Positions 44,665-52,353 of a stretch of DNA of 64,000 nt are shown here, in pieces. The notes beneath the pieces are model-generated. The model was not told where the DNA came from. It was given only the letters and a program-made list of their open reading frames with translations, and did no database searches. How positions within the stretch are numbered: the first letter of the stretch is position 1; each line of letters starts with the position of its first letter. This DNA is from Pseudomonas sp. (lineage in GTDB: Bacteria; Pseudomonadota; Gammaproteobacteria; Pseudomonadales; Pseudomonadaceae), in contig NZ_JAGIBG010000001.1 of NCBI RefSeq assembly GCF_017744435.1, forward strand, positions 227,556 to 291,555, in the 5' to 3' direction. The position numbers were made by a program, and so were the translations under genes.

Positions 44665-45681
44665 ATGCCCTACCCCATCGAACAGAAACTCGTCGTCGGC
44701 GTCGCCTCCAGCGCTCTGTTCGACCTGACCGTGTCCGACAACATCTATCAGAACGAAGGTGTCGAGGCCTATCGCCTGCACCAGGAAAAGAACCTCGACG
44801 TGCCCTTCCCCAAGGGCGTGGCCTTCCCGTTCATCCGCCGCTTCCTGAGCATCAACAAGGCCTTCCCCGAGCAACTGCCGGTGGAAGTGGTGCTGCTTTC
44901 GCGCAACTCGCCGGAAACCGGGCTGCGCGTGTTCCGCTCGATCAATCACTACGACCTGGACATCACCCGCGCCGCGTTCATGTCCGGCCGCTCACCCTAC
45001 GAATACATCCCGGCGTTCAATGCCTCGCTGTTTCTCAGTGCCCATGAAGGCGATGTGCAGCGGGCCATCGATGCCGACTACCCGGCGGGCCTGGTGCTGC
45101 CGACGAAGATCTACGATGACGAGATCGACACCGAGTTGCGGGTGGCCTTCGACTTCGATGGCGTGATTGCCGATGACGAGGCGGAGAGCGTCTATAAACA
45201 GCGCCTGAACCTGGATGAGTTCCAGGCCCATGAGCGGGACCGCAAGGCCATCCCGCACCAGCCGGGGCCACTGGCGGACCTGTACCGCAAGCTGTCGCTG
45301 ATTCGCAAACTGGAAGACCGCAAGTTGGCGCAAGACCCCGCGTACAAGCGCATCCTGCGTATCGCGATCGTCACGGCACGCAATGCGCCGGCCCATGAGC
45401 GGGTGGTGACGACGCTGAAGAACTGGGGGGTGTCGCCGGATGAGTCGTTCTTCCTTGGCGGGATGGAGAAAGACCGGGTGTTGTCGATTCTAAAGCCGCA
45501 CATGTTCTTCGATGACCAGCGCAGTCACTTGTTCTCGGCTGCGGGGGATCTGCCGATGGTGCATGTGCCCTTTGGAATAGCGAACAAGGTGCGCACACCG
45601 CAACCGGCAAAGCCAGCAACAGTGAACGATGACTCGATTACGCAGGTAAGACCTGAAGACCGATTATCCGGAGAGGCATGA
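44665..45681 (+). CDS. Cytosolic 5'-nucleotidase (NT5C1-like, PF06189)
   Basis: Phosphatase of 338 residues of the HAD superfamily, 5'-nucleotidase family PF06189, which dephosphorylates nucleoside monophosphates. The N-terminus has LVVGVASSALFDLTVSD; the HAD nucleophile motif is VAFDFDGVIADDEAE, motif II is in RIAIVTARNAPAHERVV, and the acidic motif near the end is HMFFDDQRSHL. The SGRSPYEYIPAFNASLFLSA segment is typical of the family. ATG 44665, after CAGGA, gives the standard start. Its C-terminal 25 residues are low-complexity (TPQPAKPATVNDDS). With ppnN at the left edge this is the second nucleotide-breakdown gene in the window, unlinked. Confidence 0.9.
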   Translation: MPYPIEQKLVVGVASSALFDLTVSDNIYQNEGVEAYRLHQEKNLDVPFPKGVAFPFIRRFLSINKAFPEQLPVEVVLLSRNSPETGLRVFRSINHYDLDITRAAFMSGRSPYEYIPAFNASLFLSAHEGDVQRAIDADYPAGLVLPTKIYDDEIDTELRVAFDFDGVIADDEAESVYKQRLNLDEFQAHERDRKAIPHQPGPLADLYRKLSLIRKLEDRKLAQDPAYKRILRIAIVTARNAPAHERVVTTLKNWGVSPDESFFLGGMEKDRVLSILKPHMFFDDQRSHLFSAAGDLPMVHVPFGIANKVRTPQPAKPATVNDDSITQVRPEDRLSGEA

Positions 45682-45743
45682 CCAATTGTAGGTCTGTGCA
45701 CACAGGGATAAAATCGACGGTTTGCTTGCGACAGGGAGTCCCC

Positions 45744-46261
45744 ATGCAACGAATCGTCATCCTCGGTAACGGTGGCAGCGGCAAGTCCACCCTCGCCCGC
45801 TTGTTGGGCACCTGGACAAGCTGTTCTGGGAGCCCGGCTAGGCCGAGCCGGACGCCGAACAGTTTCGCGACCGTGTACGCGAGGCGGTCGCCGGCGATGC
45901 CTGGGTTTGCGAGGGCAACTATGCGCGCCGGACCTTCGACCTGCGCCTGCCACGTGCCGACCTGGTGATCTGGCTCGACACCCCGCGGCTTACCTGCTTT
46001 ATGCGGGTACTGCTGCGCCTGCTGCGTAACCAGCCTCGCCCGGATCGTGCCGATGGCTGTGAAGAAAAGCTCGACATGGCGTTTCTCAAGTTCGTGTGGA
46101 CGTTCGACCGTGGTTATCGGCAAGGCATCGAAGCCGTTCGCCAGAAGGCCGGGCCGCAGGTACCGGTGCTGCATTTGCGTGGAAAACGGGAAGTCAGGGC
46201 ATTTCTCGAAGGCCTACCCGCCGTCGATGGCGACTCGGCATCGATGCTCAACGGCATTTGA
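45744..46261 (+). pseudogene. P-loop kinase-like gene (AAA/FlaR-type), frameshifted and with a nonsense codon
   Basis: The reading frame opens well at ATG 45744 (GGGAG upstream) with a Walker A motif, MQRIVILGNGGSGKSTLARLLG, and then loses coherence at 45808. From CAC 45809 a different frame resumes the family pattern: HLDKLFWEPG, stop TAG (45839-45841), then AEPDAEQFRDRVREAVAG, WVCEGNYARR, ADLVIWLDTPR and a normal end. Related kinases read ...LG-x(n)-HLDxLFWxPGW..., so about eight or nine codons plus a frame-changing number of bases were deleted and the Trp codon TGG became TAG. Two independent lesions make sequencing error unlikely. The intact product would have been about 175-180 residues, an adenylate-kinase-like topology modulation protein. 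Confidence 0.85.
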
Positions 46262-46302
46262 CCCTTGCGAAAGGGCCTTCACGGCACGCTGAATCGCCCT
46301 GC

Positions 46303-46482
46303 TCAGGGCGACGGTCGAGGCATGCACTTTTCGACCAACGTATCCCGGCTGGGATTATTGGGGAGTGTCTTCAGACGATCGGGCTGGCAGTGTTCGTCGG
46401 ACACCGCGTAATGGGAGGAGTCGTCGCCACAGGCTGCCAGAAGGACAGCGACGACAATGAGAAGGAGGAATTTGCGAATCAT
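46303..46482 (-). CDS. Small lipoprotein, possibly TrbK/entry-exclusion-like
   Basis: A 59-residue lipoprotein: signal peptide MIRKFLLLIVVAVLLAAC with lipobox LAAC (Cys18), followed by Gly-Asp-Asp. Asp at +2/+3 favours retention in the inner membrane. The short mature part has two cysteines in a C-x(20)-C arrangement (HCQPDRLKTLPNNP to EKCMP), reminiscent of small TrbK/entry-exclusion-type lipoproteins, although no conjugation genes are near. The start ATG 46482 is preceded by GGAG with a long spacer; an in-frame start further up would spoil the signal peptide. It lies antisense-free between the pseudogene and the unfamiliar module. Confidence 0.6.
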   Translation of the reverse strand: MIRKFLLLIVVAVLLAACGDDSSHYAVSDEHCQPDRLKTLPNNPSRDTLVEKCMPRPSP

Positions 46483-47075
46483 CTGCTCACTCACTCCATT
46501 GACGGGCGGAGGTTTGGCAAAAGAAAAGATCCTTGCCAAAAGCGTAGCGCGTCTCAGGGCGAGTTCAATGCCAGACTGTCACTGAGTCCCCCTACAGCCC
46601 CATGAGGCACTGCATGAGCGCTCGCGGCTCTGGCAACCGAGCTCGGGCATATCTGCGATCACCTGCGCCTGGCCATCTGCCCTGACGACGCCACTTAATG
46701 CGTATCTCTGCTCGACGCTGATTGGTTCATCTGTAAAGTTTGCGACGCACATAGGTTGCTAAGGACATGCGCGCTTCGACACCTGTTGGCTCACTTTCCA
46801 AAGCGCCACATCCAGTGGACCAAGGTGTAAGCGCCCTCCTCGCCCGGGTGGAAGACTCGTCCCCTCTCTCGAACTGCCAAGTCCTCGACTACTTCGGGCG
46901 TTTTTGACATGCCTCAGCCCTCAGAGCCTGCCTGGATTGTTTACCTGTACATGCGAACACTCTAGCTGCGTCCGGAAAGCCTGAATATCGTGACCCTGCC
47001 CTGACACGGTTGACACCGTCAAGTCAGACCGCTGCATGAACCCCAACACGTCAAACAACCCGCAAGGAATAATCC
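46483..47075. other. 593-bp stretch without a supportable gene
   Basis: No intact gene seen on either strand. Short open stretches that look like worn coding sequence end at a TAA near 46698 and at a TGA near 46909, but none has a start, a ribosome binding site or a family pattern. At 47010-47022 there is a perfect palindrome, TTGAC-ACC-GTCAA, whose TTGACA is also a perfect -35 hexamer directed at the small peptide gene 54 bp downstream; no good -10 follows. The segment looks like a junction between the conserved chromosome and accessory DNA. Confidence 0.5.
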
Positions 47076-47195
47076 ATGAAAAATCTCCTGGCAGCCATTG
47101 GGCTCGTGGTGGTGATCAAGAAGGGTTACGAGTTGTACCGCGAGTTTTCAGAACTAAAACGTGCCTATTCGACGCGGGAAGATGCCCAGTCATGA
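47076..47195 (+). CDS. Very small protein (39 residues) before the three-gene module
   Basis: Reading frame MKNLLAAIGLVVVIKKGYEL... of 39 codons ending in TGA, preceded by the strong site CAAGGAATAATCC. The N-terminal 14 residues are hydrophobic and the rest is charged and helical (YREFSELKRAYSTREDAQ), so it could sit at the membrane as a single-helix peptide. It lies 99 bp upstream of protein A in the same direction, with a palindrome-containing promoter-like region ahead. I recognise no family. Its size would let automatic annotation miss it. It could be a leader peptide, a small membrane subunit or a toxin-like peptide; sequence does not decide. Confidence 0.55.
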   Translation: MKNLLAAIGLVVVIKKGYELYREFSELKRAYSTREDAQS

Positions 47196-47294
47196 GCCAC
47201 TTGCGGCTAGTCATTACCATCTAAAGCCAAATAGCATTATGCCATCATCCGAGTTAGCATGTCGCGACTCGCTTAACTTAGAAAAGGACCTTCC

Positions 47295-48971
47295 ATGAGC
47301 GTTAGCGCCTATCTACGCGAAAACCTCGGCTCTATCTCCCCGAAGAACATTTCCGTTGCTCCGGGAATCGACGAAAACAAACTGAACAACGCACTCAAGG
47401 CATTCGCCTACAACGGACTGCCCGGAAATGTGGTGGCGCTTTTCGACAATACCCTGTTCGGCACCGCCAAGGACGGCCTGTTGTTCACCGGCGAGCAACT
47501 GATCTACCGCTCTGGATTTGCCGACCCTGTCCATTTCCCCTATGAGGGGATCCGCAGCGCCAAGTACACCCAGCTGCGCACGGGGATCATGGACAAGCTC
47601 GAGCACTCTCTTATCATCGAGCGCAAAGACAATAGCCAACTGGTCATCAAGGATCTAAGTGACTGCGACTACGCGGCACTCGCATCCGTGCTCCAGGGCG
47701 TTATCGAAAACTTCACTGACTTCCAGGACGAAAAACAGCTCATCCCGCTTGAGGAGATGGACGAAAGGATCAAGGTGGCCTACCTCAAGGTCATCGTGAA
47801 CATGGCCTACGACAATGACGCTGTCATCGATGAAAAAGAGTTCGCAGAGATCCTGCTGCTGATGACACGGCTGGACCTGGAGCCTGAATCGCGCCTCACT
47901 GTGCGCGCCTACATGACCGGTTTCAACCAGCCGGCACCGCTCGAAACACTGCTTGCGGAACTGGATGGCCATTGCCCACGTGGGCAGATCAGGCCGCTAC
48001 ACATATCTCTGACCAAAGACCTGATCAACCTGTACTTTTCCACCGGCGGCAGCTCGCTGGAGACCTTCGGCTTCCTGCAGAAAAACCGGGCACTCCTGCA
48101 AGTTACCGATGACGAGATTGATCTCGCCGTCGCGGCCATCCGTAACGACCATAGCATGCTGAAGGACGACGTTACCGATGACCAGATCGTCAGTGCGCTG
48201 AAGCTGCTTTCTGCGAAGGCAGCAGCTGTCGGCACCCCACTGGCGGCGGTGTATCTCTCGGGATCGGTGGTGGGTATGTCCGCAGCCGGTCTGACGTCTG
48301 GCCTGGCCACTCTGGGCATGGGCGGCATACTCGGCCTGTCGGGCATGACCACCGGTATCGGAGTCGCCGTGCTGCTCGGTGTAGGCGCCTATGCAGGCAT
48401 GCGCAAGCTGACCGGTGCAGACGAGCTGACACGCTCGAAACGACGCGAGCTTATGCTGGTTGAGGTCATCAAGCAGACCCAGGCTACCATTTCCCTGCTG
48501 ATACAGGATCTCAACCATATCACCAGTCGACTGAACCAAGCCCTGGCAGAGCATGGTGAACAAGACCAGATGATCCAGCACCTTACTGCCATGATGGGGC
48601 AGATGACCGGCGCCGGTACCGTGCTGACCAACAAGTGCGATGCGACCCAAAGCAGCGCGAACAAACTACGCTGCGCTCGCTTCCTGGACGACGCCAAGCT
48701 CAGGACGCTCACCAAGGAACCGACGAAGGCAGAGCTATACGACTACATCAGGGCGTTCTACGAAGAGCGTTCATTCTCCCAAGAAAAGGATGGTCAGCAG
48801 ATCGAGACAATCAAGCTCGCGATAAAACCCGGCGCTTCGCCAAAAGCACTGGAGAACCTCGCCCGGGCCTTCGAAGCAGTCGGTTATTTCAACGTCAGCG
48901 ATGTACTGGTCGGTGGCGCCGCCGATATGGCAGACAAGGCCAAGGGCAAGCTGCTCGGTCTATTCTCATGA
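47295..48971 (+). CDS. Module protein A: PH-like motif, TerB-like region, Gly-rich hydrophobic segment
   Basis: A 558-residue protein I cannot assign to a named family. Residues 40-140 look like a pleckstrin-homology/GRAM-like beta domain around DNTLFGTAKDGLLFT (51-65). Residues 150-215 are helical with NDAVIDEKEFAEILLLM, matching the DGxIDxxE pattern of TerB/DUF533-like domains. Residues 311-370 are hydrophobic and rich in Gly/Ala (GSVVGMSAAGLTSGLATLGMGG, shown in part, and TTGIGVAVLLGVGAYAGM), enough for two membrane helices or a pore-like hairpin. A coiled-coil (about 385-430) and a soluble C-terminal domain follow. The ATG has AAGGACC upstream. Its stop overlaps the start of protein B (ATGA), so the two are coupled. 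Confidence 0.85.
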   Translation: MSVSAYLRENLGSISPKNISVAPGIDENKLNNALKAFAYNGLPGNVVALFDNTLFGTAKDGLLFTGEQLIYRSGFADPVHFPYEGIRSAKYTQLRTGIMDKLEHSLIIERKDNSQLVIKDLSDCDYAALASVLQGVIENFTDFQDEKQLIPLEEMDERIKVAYLKVIVNMAYDNDAVIDEKEFAEILLLMTRLDLEPESRLTVRAYMTGFNQPAPLETLLAELDGHCPRGQIRPLHISLTKDLINLYFSTGGSSLETFGFLQKNRALLQVTDDEIDLAVAAIRNDHSMLKDDVTDDQIVSALKLLSAKAAAVGTPLAAVYLSGSVVGMSAAGLTSGLATLGMGGILGLSGMTTGIGVAVLLGVGAYAGMRKLTGADELTRSKRRELMLVEVIKQTQATISLLIQDLNHITSRLNQALAEHGEQDQMIQHLTAMMGQMTGAGTVLTNKCDATQSSANKLRCARFLDDAKLRTLTKEPTKAELYDYIRAFYEERSFSQEKDGQQIETIKLAIKPGASPKALENLARAFEAVGYFNVSDVLVGGAADMADKAKGKLLGLFS

Positions 48972-50458
48972 GCAAGAAGGATGTGTTGACCGAACAGGCT
49001 CAGGCGATGCTGGTGCAAAAGCACCAGCTGAACGCCGCGCAAAACCATATCGGGCTGGTCGATGGTGCCCTGCAAAACCTGCAGGCGACGCAGGCAGAGA
49101 ATCGCCAGCGTCTCGAACTGATGCTGCTGCAAGCTCAGGCATTGGTGGAAGGCAACCAGGTCGTGTTCGAGGTGGACGACGACGAAGCGCTTCTTATCGA
49201 GAGCAGACTTGTAGTACAGAAAAACAGCGTAAACCTCGACACACCGCTTCCACGTCTCGACTTCATCGACATGGAGGATGGGAGCGATTGGGCTGGTTAC
49301 CTCGACCAGATCACAGCCTATGCCCAGCGGCGGCGGATCGAATTTGCGCGAGACCCGTTCCGCGAACTGATGAGCGCAAGCCAACGCATTGCGCTGGAAA
49401 AGCGCATCAGAGACGAGTTCTCGTTTAAGAGTGCCCGCTGCGACAAATACGATTACTTGATCGCAGGTACCTGCGGCCTGATCGGCGGCCTGGTCGACAT
49501 TCTGTTCGTGGGCCTCCCTGGTCAGGGAGCACTTACCCACTTTACAGACGACATGACCGATAAGGCGGTACAGCAATTCGCGGCCTGGAATGGTTGGGAA
49601 GGGCCAAACAAAGGCAGTGACCCGGTGTCCAGTGCGATTGGATTCCTGGAAAGGAAGTACAAGGTCAACTATGACCATCGACATGGAGGTGATGTCGACG
49701 GTCTGTTCAAAATGAGCACGCGCAACCACCACATCAAGAGCCTGGCGCATTCGCCGGACCTAGTCGGATTGTTCTTCTCGATCCTCGACCAGTTCACCAG
49801 CACTGCACATTTCGTCGATGGCGGCCGAATCATTAGTGTCGATACCGATACCTTCGAACTAAAGGGCTTGAACCTGATTGCCAAGCTATTCTGCGGCTTC
49901 ATGAACTGGCTGGGTCATCTGCTCTCGGATGTGGCCGGCTCATCCGGCGCTAAAACGCGGGGGTCGGGCATTCCGATTCCGTTCTATTCGCTACTGCAGT
50001 TCATCAACATTGGCGAGTTCGGCAAGCATCGGCAAACCTTCGCCACGATCGCCGTCCAAGTATTCGAAAAGGGTTACGATCTGCGTCACGGGCTGGCAAT
50101 GGCTATTCCGGTGATGCTGAGCGAAATGTTGACCCGAGTGATGTGGGTCGTGAAGCAGCGCTTTTATCACGAGCAGGAATGGGCGCAGTGCATTCCATCG
50201 GCCAGCAACCCCGAGCTGCACCGGATGCTGCTGGTGGCACACGGCACTCTTTGCATCGTCGACGGCGCCGATGCGACGATTCGCTCGGGCGGCGACATGA
50301 TCCAGTTCATGCTGCGCTCGAACCTTATTGCCTGGGTGCGCTTTGGCACGTTGGCGCTCAAGGAACTCAATCGCTGGTACCAGGATGGAAAGCTCGATAT
50401 CGAGGCCGTCGATACCTACCTGGACGGTGAATACCAGCGACTTGTCGCAAGCGCGTGA
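48968..50458 (+). CDS. Module protein B: large protein with conserved-looking core, no named family
   Basis: A 496-residue protein. Residues 1-65 are a Gln-rich coiled-coil. The middle (about 155-180) has a Gly-rich hydrophobic turn, YLIAGTCGLIGGLVDILFVG. Then come motif-like stretches: NYDHRHGGDVDG, STRNHHIKSLAHSPDLVGLF (Asp/His-rich, possible metal or phosphate site), AGSSGAKTRGSGIPIPF and GHGTLCIVDGADA-like AHGTLCIVDGADATIRSGG near the end. Several amphipathic helices suggest membrane association. I recall similar proteins in unrelated bacteria but no function. Its start ATG 48968 overlaps the stop of A by four bases. Protein C follows after 235 bp on the same strand. Confidence 0.82.
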   Translation: MSKKDVLTEQAQAMLVQKHQLNAAQNHIGLVDGALQNLQATQAENRQRLELMLLQAQALVEGNQVVFEVDDDEALLIESRLVVQKNSVNLDTPLPRLDFIDMEDGSDWAGYLDQITAYAQRRRIEFARDPFRELMSASQRIALEKRIRDEFSFKSARCDKYDYLIAGTCGLIGGLVDILFVGLPGQGALTHFTDDMTDKAVQQFAAWNGWEGPNKGSDPVSSAIGFLERKYKVNYDHRHGGDVDGLFKMSTRNHHIKSLAHSPDLVGLFFSILDQFTSTAHFVDGGRIISVDTDTFELKGLNLIAKLFCGFMNWLGHLLSDVAGSSGAKTRGSGIPIPFYSLLQFINIGEFGKHRQTFATIAVQVFEKGYDLRHGLAMAIPVMLSEMLTRVMWVVKQRFYHEQEWAQCIPSASNPELHRMLLVAHGTLCIVDGADATIRSGGDMIQFMLRSNLIAWVRFGTLALKELNRWYQDGKLDIEAVDTYLDGEYQRLVASA

Positions 50459-50693
50459 CAGATTCAAGCAGTGAATCCTTGCGGCAGATAGTCGGGGGGG
50501 GACCGCCTGACTGCAGCCCGTGCGGTGGCCCGATTGCAGGCCGCCCAATGCGCCACTGATGGGCGGAAGCGCCAGCCAGCCATAACCTAGAGTTCTGATA
50601 GTTATCAAATTCGCGCCCGCGGCCCTGCCCTCGGACCCGTAGTGAAATCCGTGCGCAATGAATGCGTACGCAGCTGATCCAGTGAGAACAGTC

Positions 50694-52226
50694 ATGGAAA
50701 AAACAGTACTTGGTGTTTTGCAGAACTTCCATTCCGAAGGGCTCTACGTCGCCCCGGACATTCCCCGCAAGAAGGCCGATAACGCCACCGCGTCCTACGG
50801 CATGCCCTCCTCTGTGAAAGTATTCGCCATCGTCGACTCGACAGTTTTCGGTTCGGCAAAAAACGGCCTGGCGTTTACCTCGCACGGGTTGTTCTGGAAA
50901 AATGACTGGACTACCACCTCGGCGAAAACTCACATGCCCTGGGAAGAGTTCAAGTCCACTTCCCAGGGCCGGGCGACCAAAGGTTCTGAACTGTTGCTGG
51001 GTAATGGCTGCGCGTTCGGCATGGCGGGTTCGAGCATGAAGCCTAAGGTTTTGCTGCAACTGATGGAAAAGCTGGCAGAGCAGTTGCAGGAACCTGCCGA
51101 GCCCGCAGTACAAACAGTTGAAGCACCCGTTGCGCAACCTGTAGCCAGTCAGCCATCGGTTGCACGCGAAGAGCCTGTCCACATCGCTAAGGCTATTACC
51201 CCCGATGCGGCACCGGAGCCTGAGCCTGTTCGCAAGCCTGCGTTCGATGGCAGCTATCAGCAGGATCAACTGCAAATCGTCAATGCAGTGGCCAAGCGGC
51301 ACAGGCTATCTCACCAGATCCAGGTCGCACCGTCGATCAAGGTATACAAAGTCGAGAAAGTCATCGAGATCTCGGCGGGCCGAATCAAGCCTTACGACAT
51401 TCTGATGATCGTCGACAATACCTTCCTGCAGACTGCCAAGGACTTCATGGTAGTCACGGCAAAGGCCGTATGGGCCAAGGGGACGCTGAGGAAGCTTGAG
51501 CAGTTTCCAATCAGCGAGATTCGCAGCATTCGCTGCGAAGCTAAGAACCTCTACATCAACGACTATGACTTCCAATATTTCGATCAGTTATCTGAAAATG
51601 AAGTGTTGGTGATGACCAACATGCTCAAAGAGTTGGTGGTGGCGCTGGGCCGACAGGCGCAGGCCTCGGCGGGGCGAGTCGAACCTCAACTGCCTCGCCT
51701 GCTGGACAACGTTCTGTCTGCAATCTACGACGATGTCATCAACGATACCGTTACCCGTTTGCGCCTGGACAACCCACAAGGCCGGGAGCTCATTACGACA
51801 CTGACGGATTCCTGCTTCGCCACATTTTTGCTGGTGAGCGCCCGGTTACAAGAGCATCAGAGTTCGGACCGTGCAGAGATGCTGGGGCAATACCTGCTCG
51901 CACAAACCCTTGCAACTGTGTTCGCGCTGCGGAGCAGTGACGAATTGTGGAGCAGCCTGGAGCTGCAGGTTGCATACATGATGATTCAAGGACGGTTGAT
52001 CTACCGAGTGTTCGGGCAGACCGAACGCAGCGGTGTCGGTATGTATCCTGGGCAAGAGTGGTATGTGCAAGTGCTTAGAAGCGTGATGGAGGCTGACAGC
52101 CTTGATGAAGGGCTGGAGGCGCTACGCGAGGTGCTGGGTCAGCTTACTCGAGCAAATCAAAAAGCAATTGAGGCAGCATTTGAATGTGCTGATCAGGCTC
52201 AAGAGCTTTTTATTGAAGGTCTGTAA
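50694..52226 (+). CDS. Module protein C: two PH-like domains joined by a Pro/Glu-rich linker
   Basis: A 510-residue soluble protein. The first PH-like domain contains DSTVFGSAKNGLAFT (48-62), nearly the same motif as in protein A. After an Ala/Pro/Glu-rich linker (about 132-185) a second domain contains DNTFLQTAKDFMVVT (241-255) and EQFPISEIRSIRCEA. The C-terminal 200 residues are helical without known motif. Shared motif, strand and position say it works with A and B. ATG 50694 with GTGAGAA upstream is chosen; ATG 50658 is an alternative. A hairpin (AGATTGCGG / CCGCAGTCT, 52255-52281) without T-run lies 29 bp after the stop and may end the unit. Confidence 0.82.
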   Translation: MEKTVLGVLQNFHSEGLYVAPDIPRKKADNATASYGMPSSVKVFAIVDSTVFGSAKNGLAFTSHGLFWKNDWTTTSAKTHMPWEEFKSTSQGRATKGSELLLGNGCAFGMAGSSMKPKVLLQLMEKLAEQLQEPAEPAVQTVEAPVAQPVASQPSVAREEPVHIAKAITPDAAPEPEPVRKPAFDGSYQQDQLQIVNAVAKRHRLSHQIQVAPSIKVYKVEKVIEISAGRIKPYDILMIVDNTFLQTAKDFMVVTAKAVWAKGTLRKLEQFPISEIRSIRCEAKNLYINDYDFQYFDQLSENEVLVMTNMLKELVVALGRQAQASAGRVEPQLPRLLDNVLSAIYDDVINDTVTRLRLDNPQGRELITTLTDSCFATFLLVSARLQEHQSSDRAEMLGQYLLAQTLATVFALRSSDELWSSLELQVAYMMIQGRLIYRVFGQTERSGVGMYPGQEWYVQVLRSVMEADSLDEGLEALREVLGQLTRANQKAIEAAFECADQAQELFIEGL

Positions 52227-52353
52227 TTAGCGACCTATCGGCATTGAAGCGAGCAGATTGCGGGTTTCAGAACCGCAGTCTGCCAGGCGTGATTGCCAAT
52301 TTGATCATGCCTGCCGCACTGCAAAGCTACAGATATAGATACAGGTAGAAAAG

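Noticed and set aside
46780..46910. Short open stretches as an IS transposase remnant
   Set aside because: A few plausible residues in two frames, but no recognisable transposase motif, inverted repeats or target duplication.
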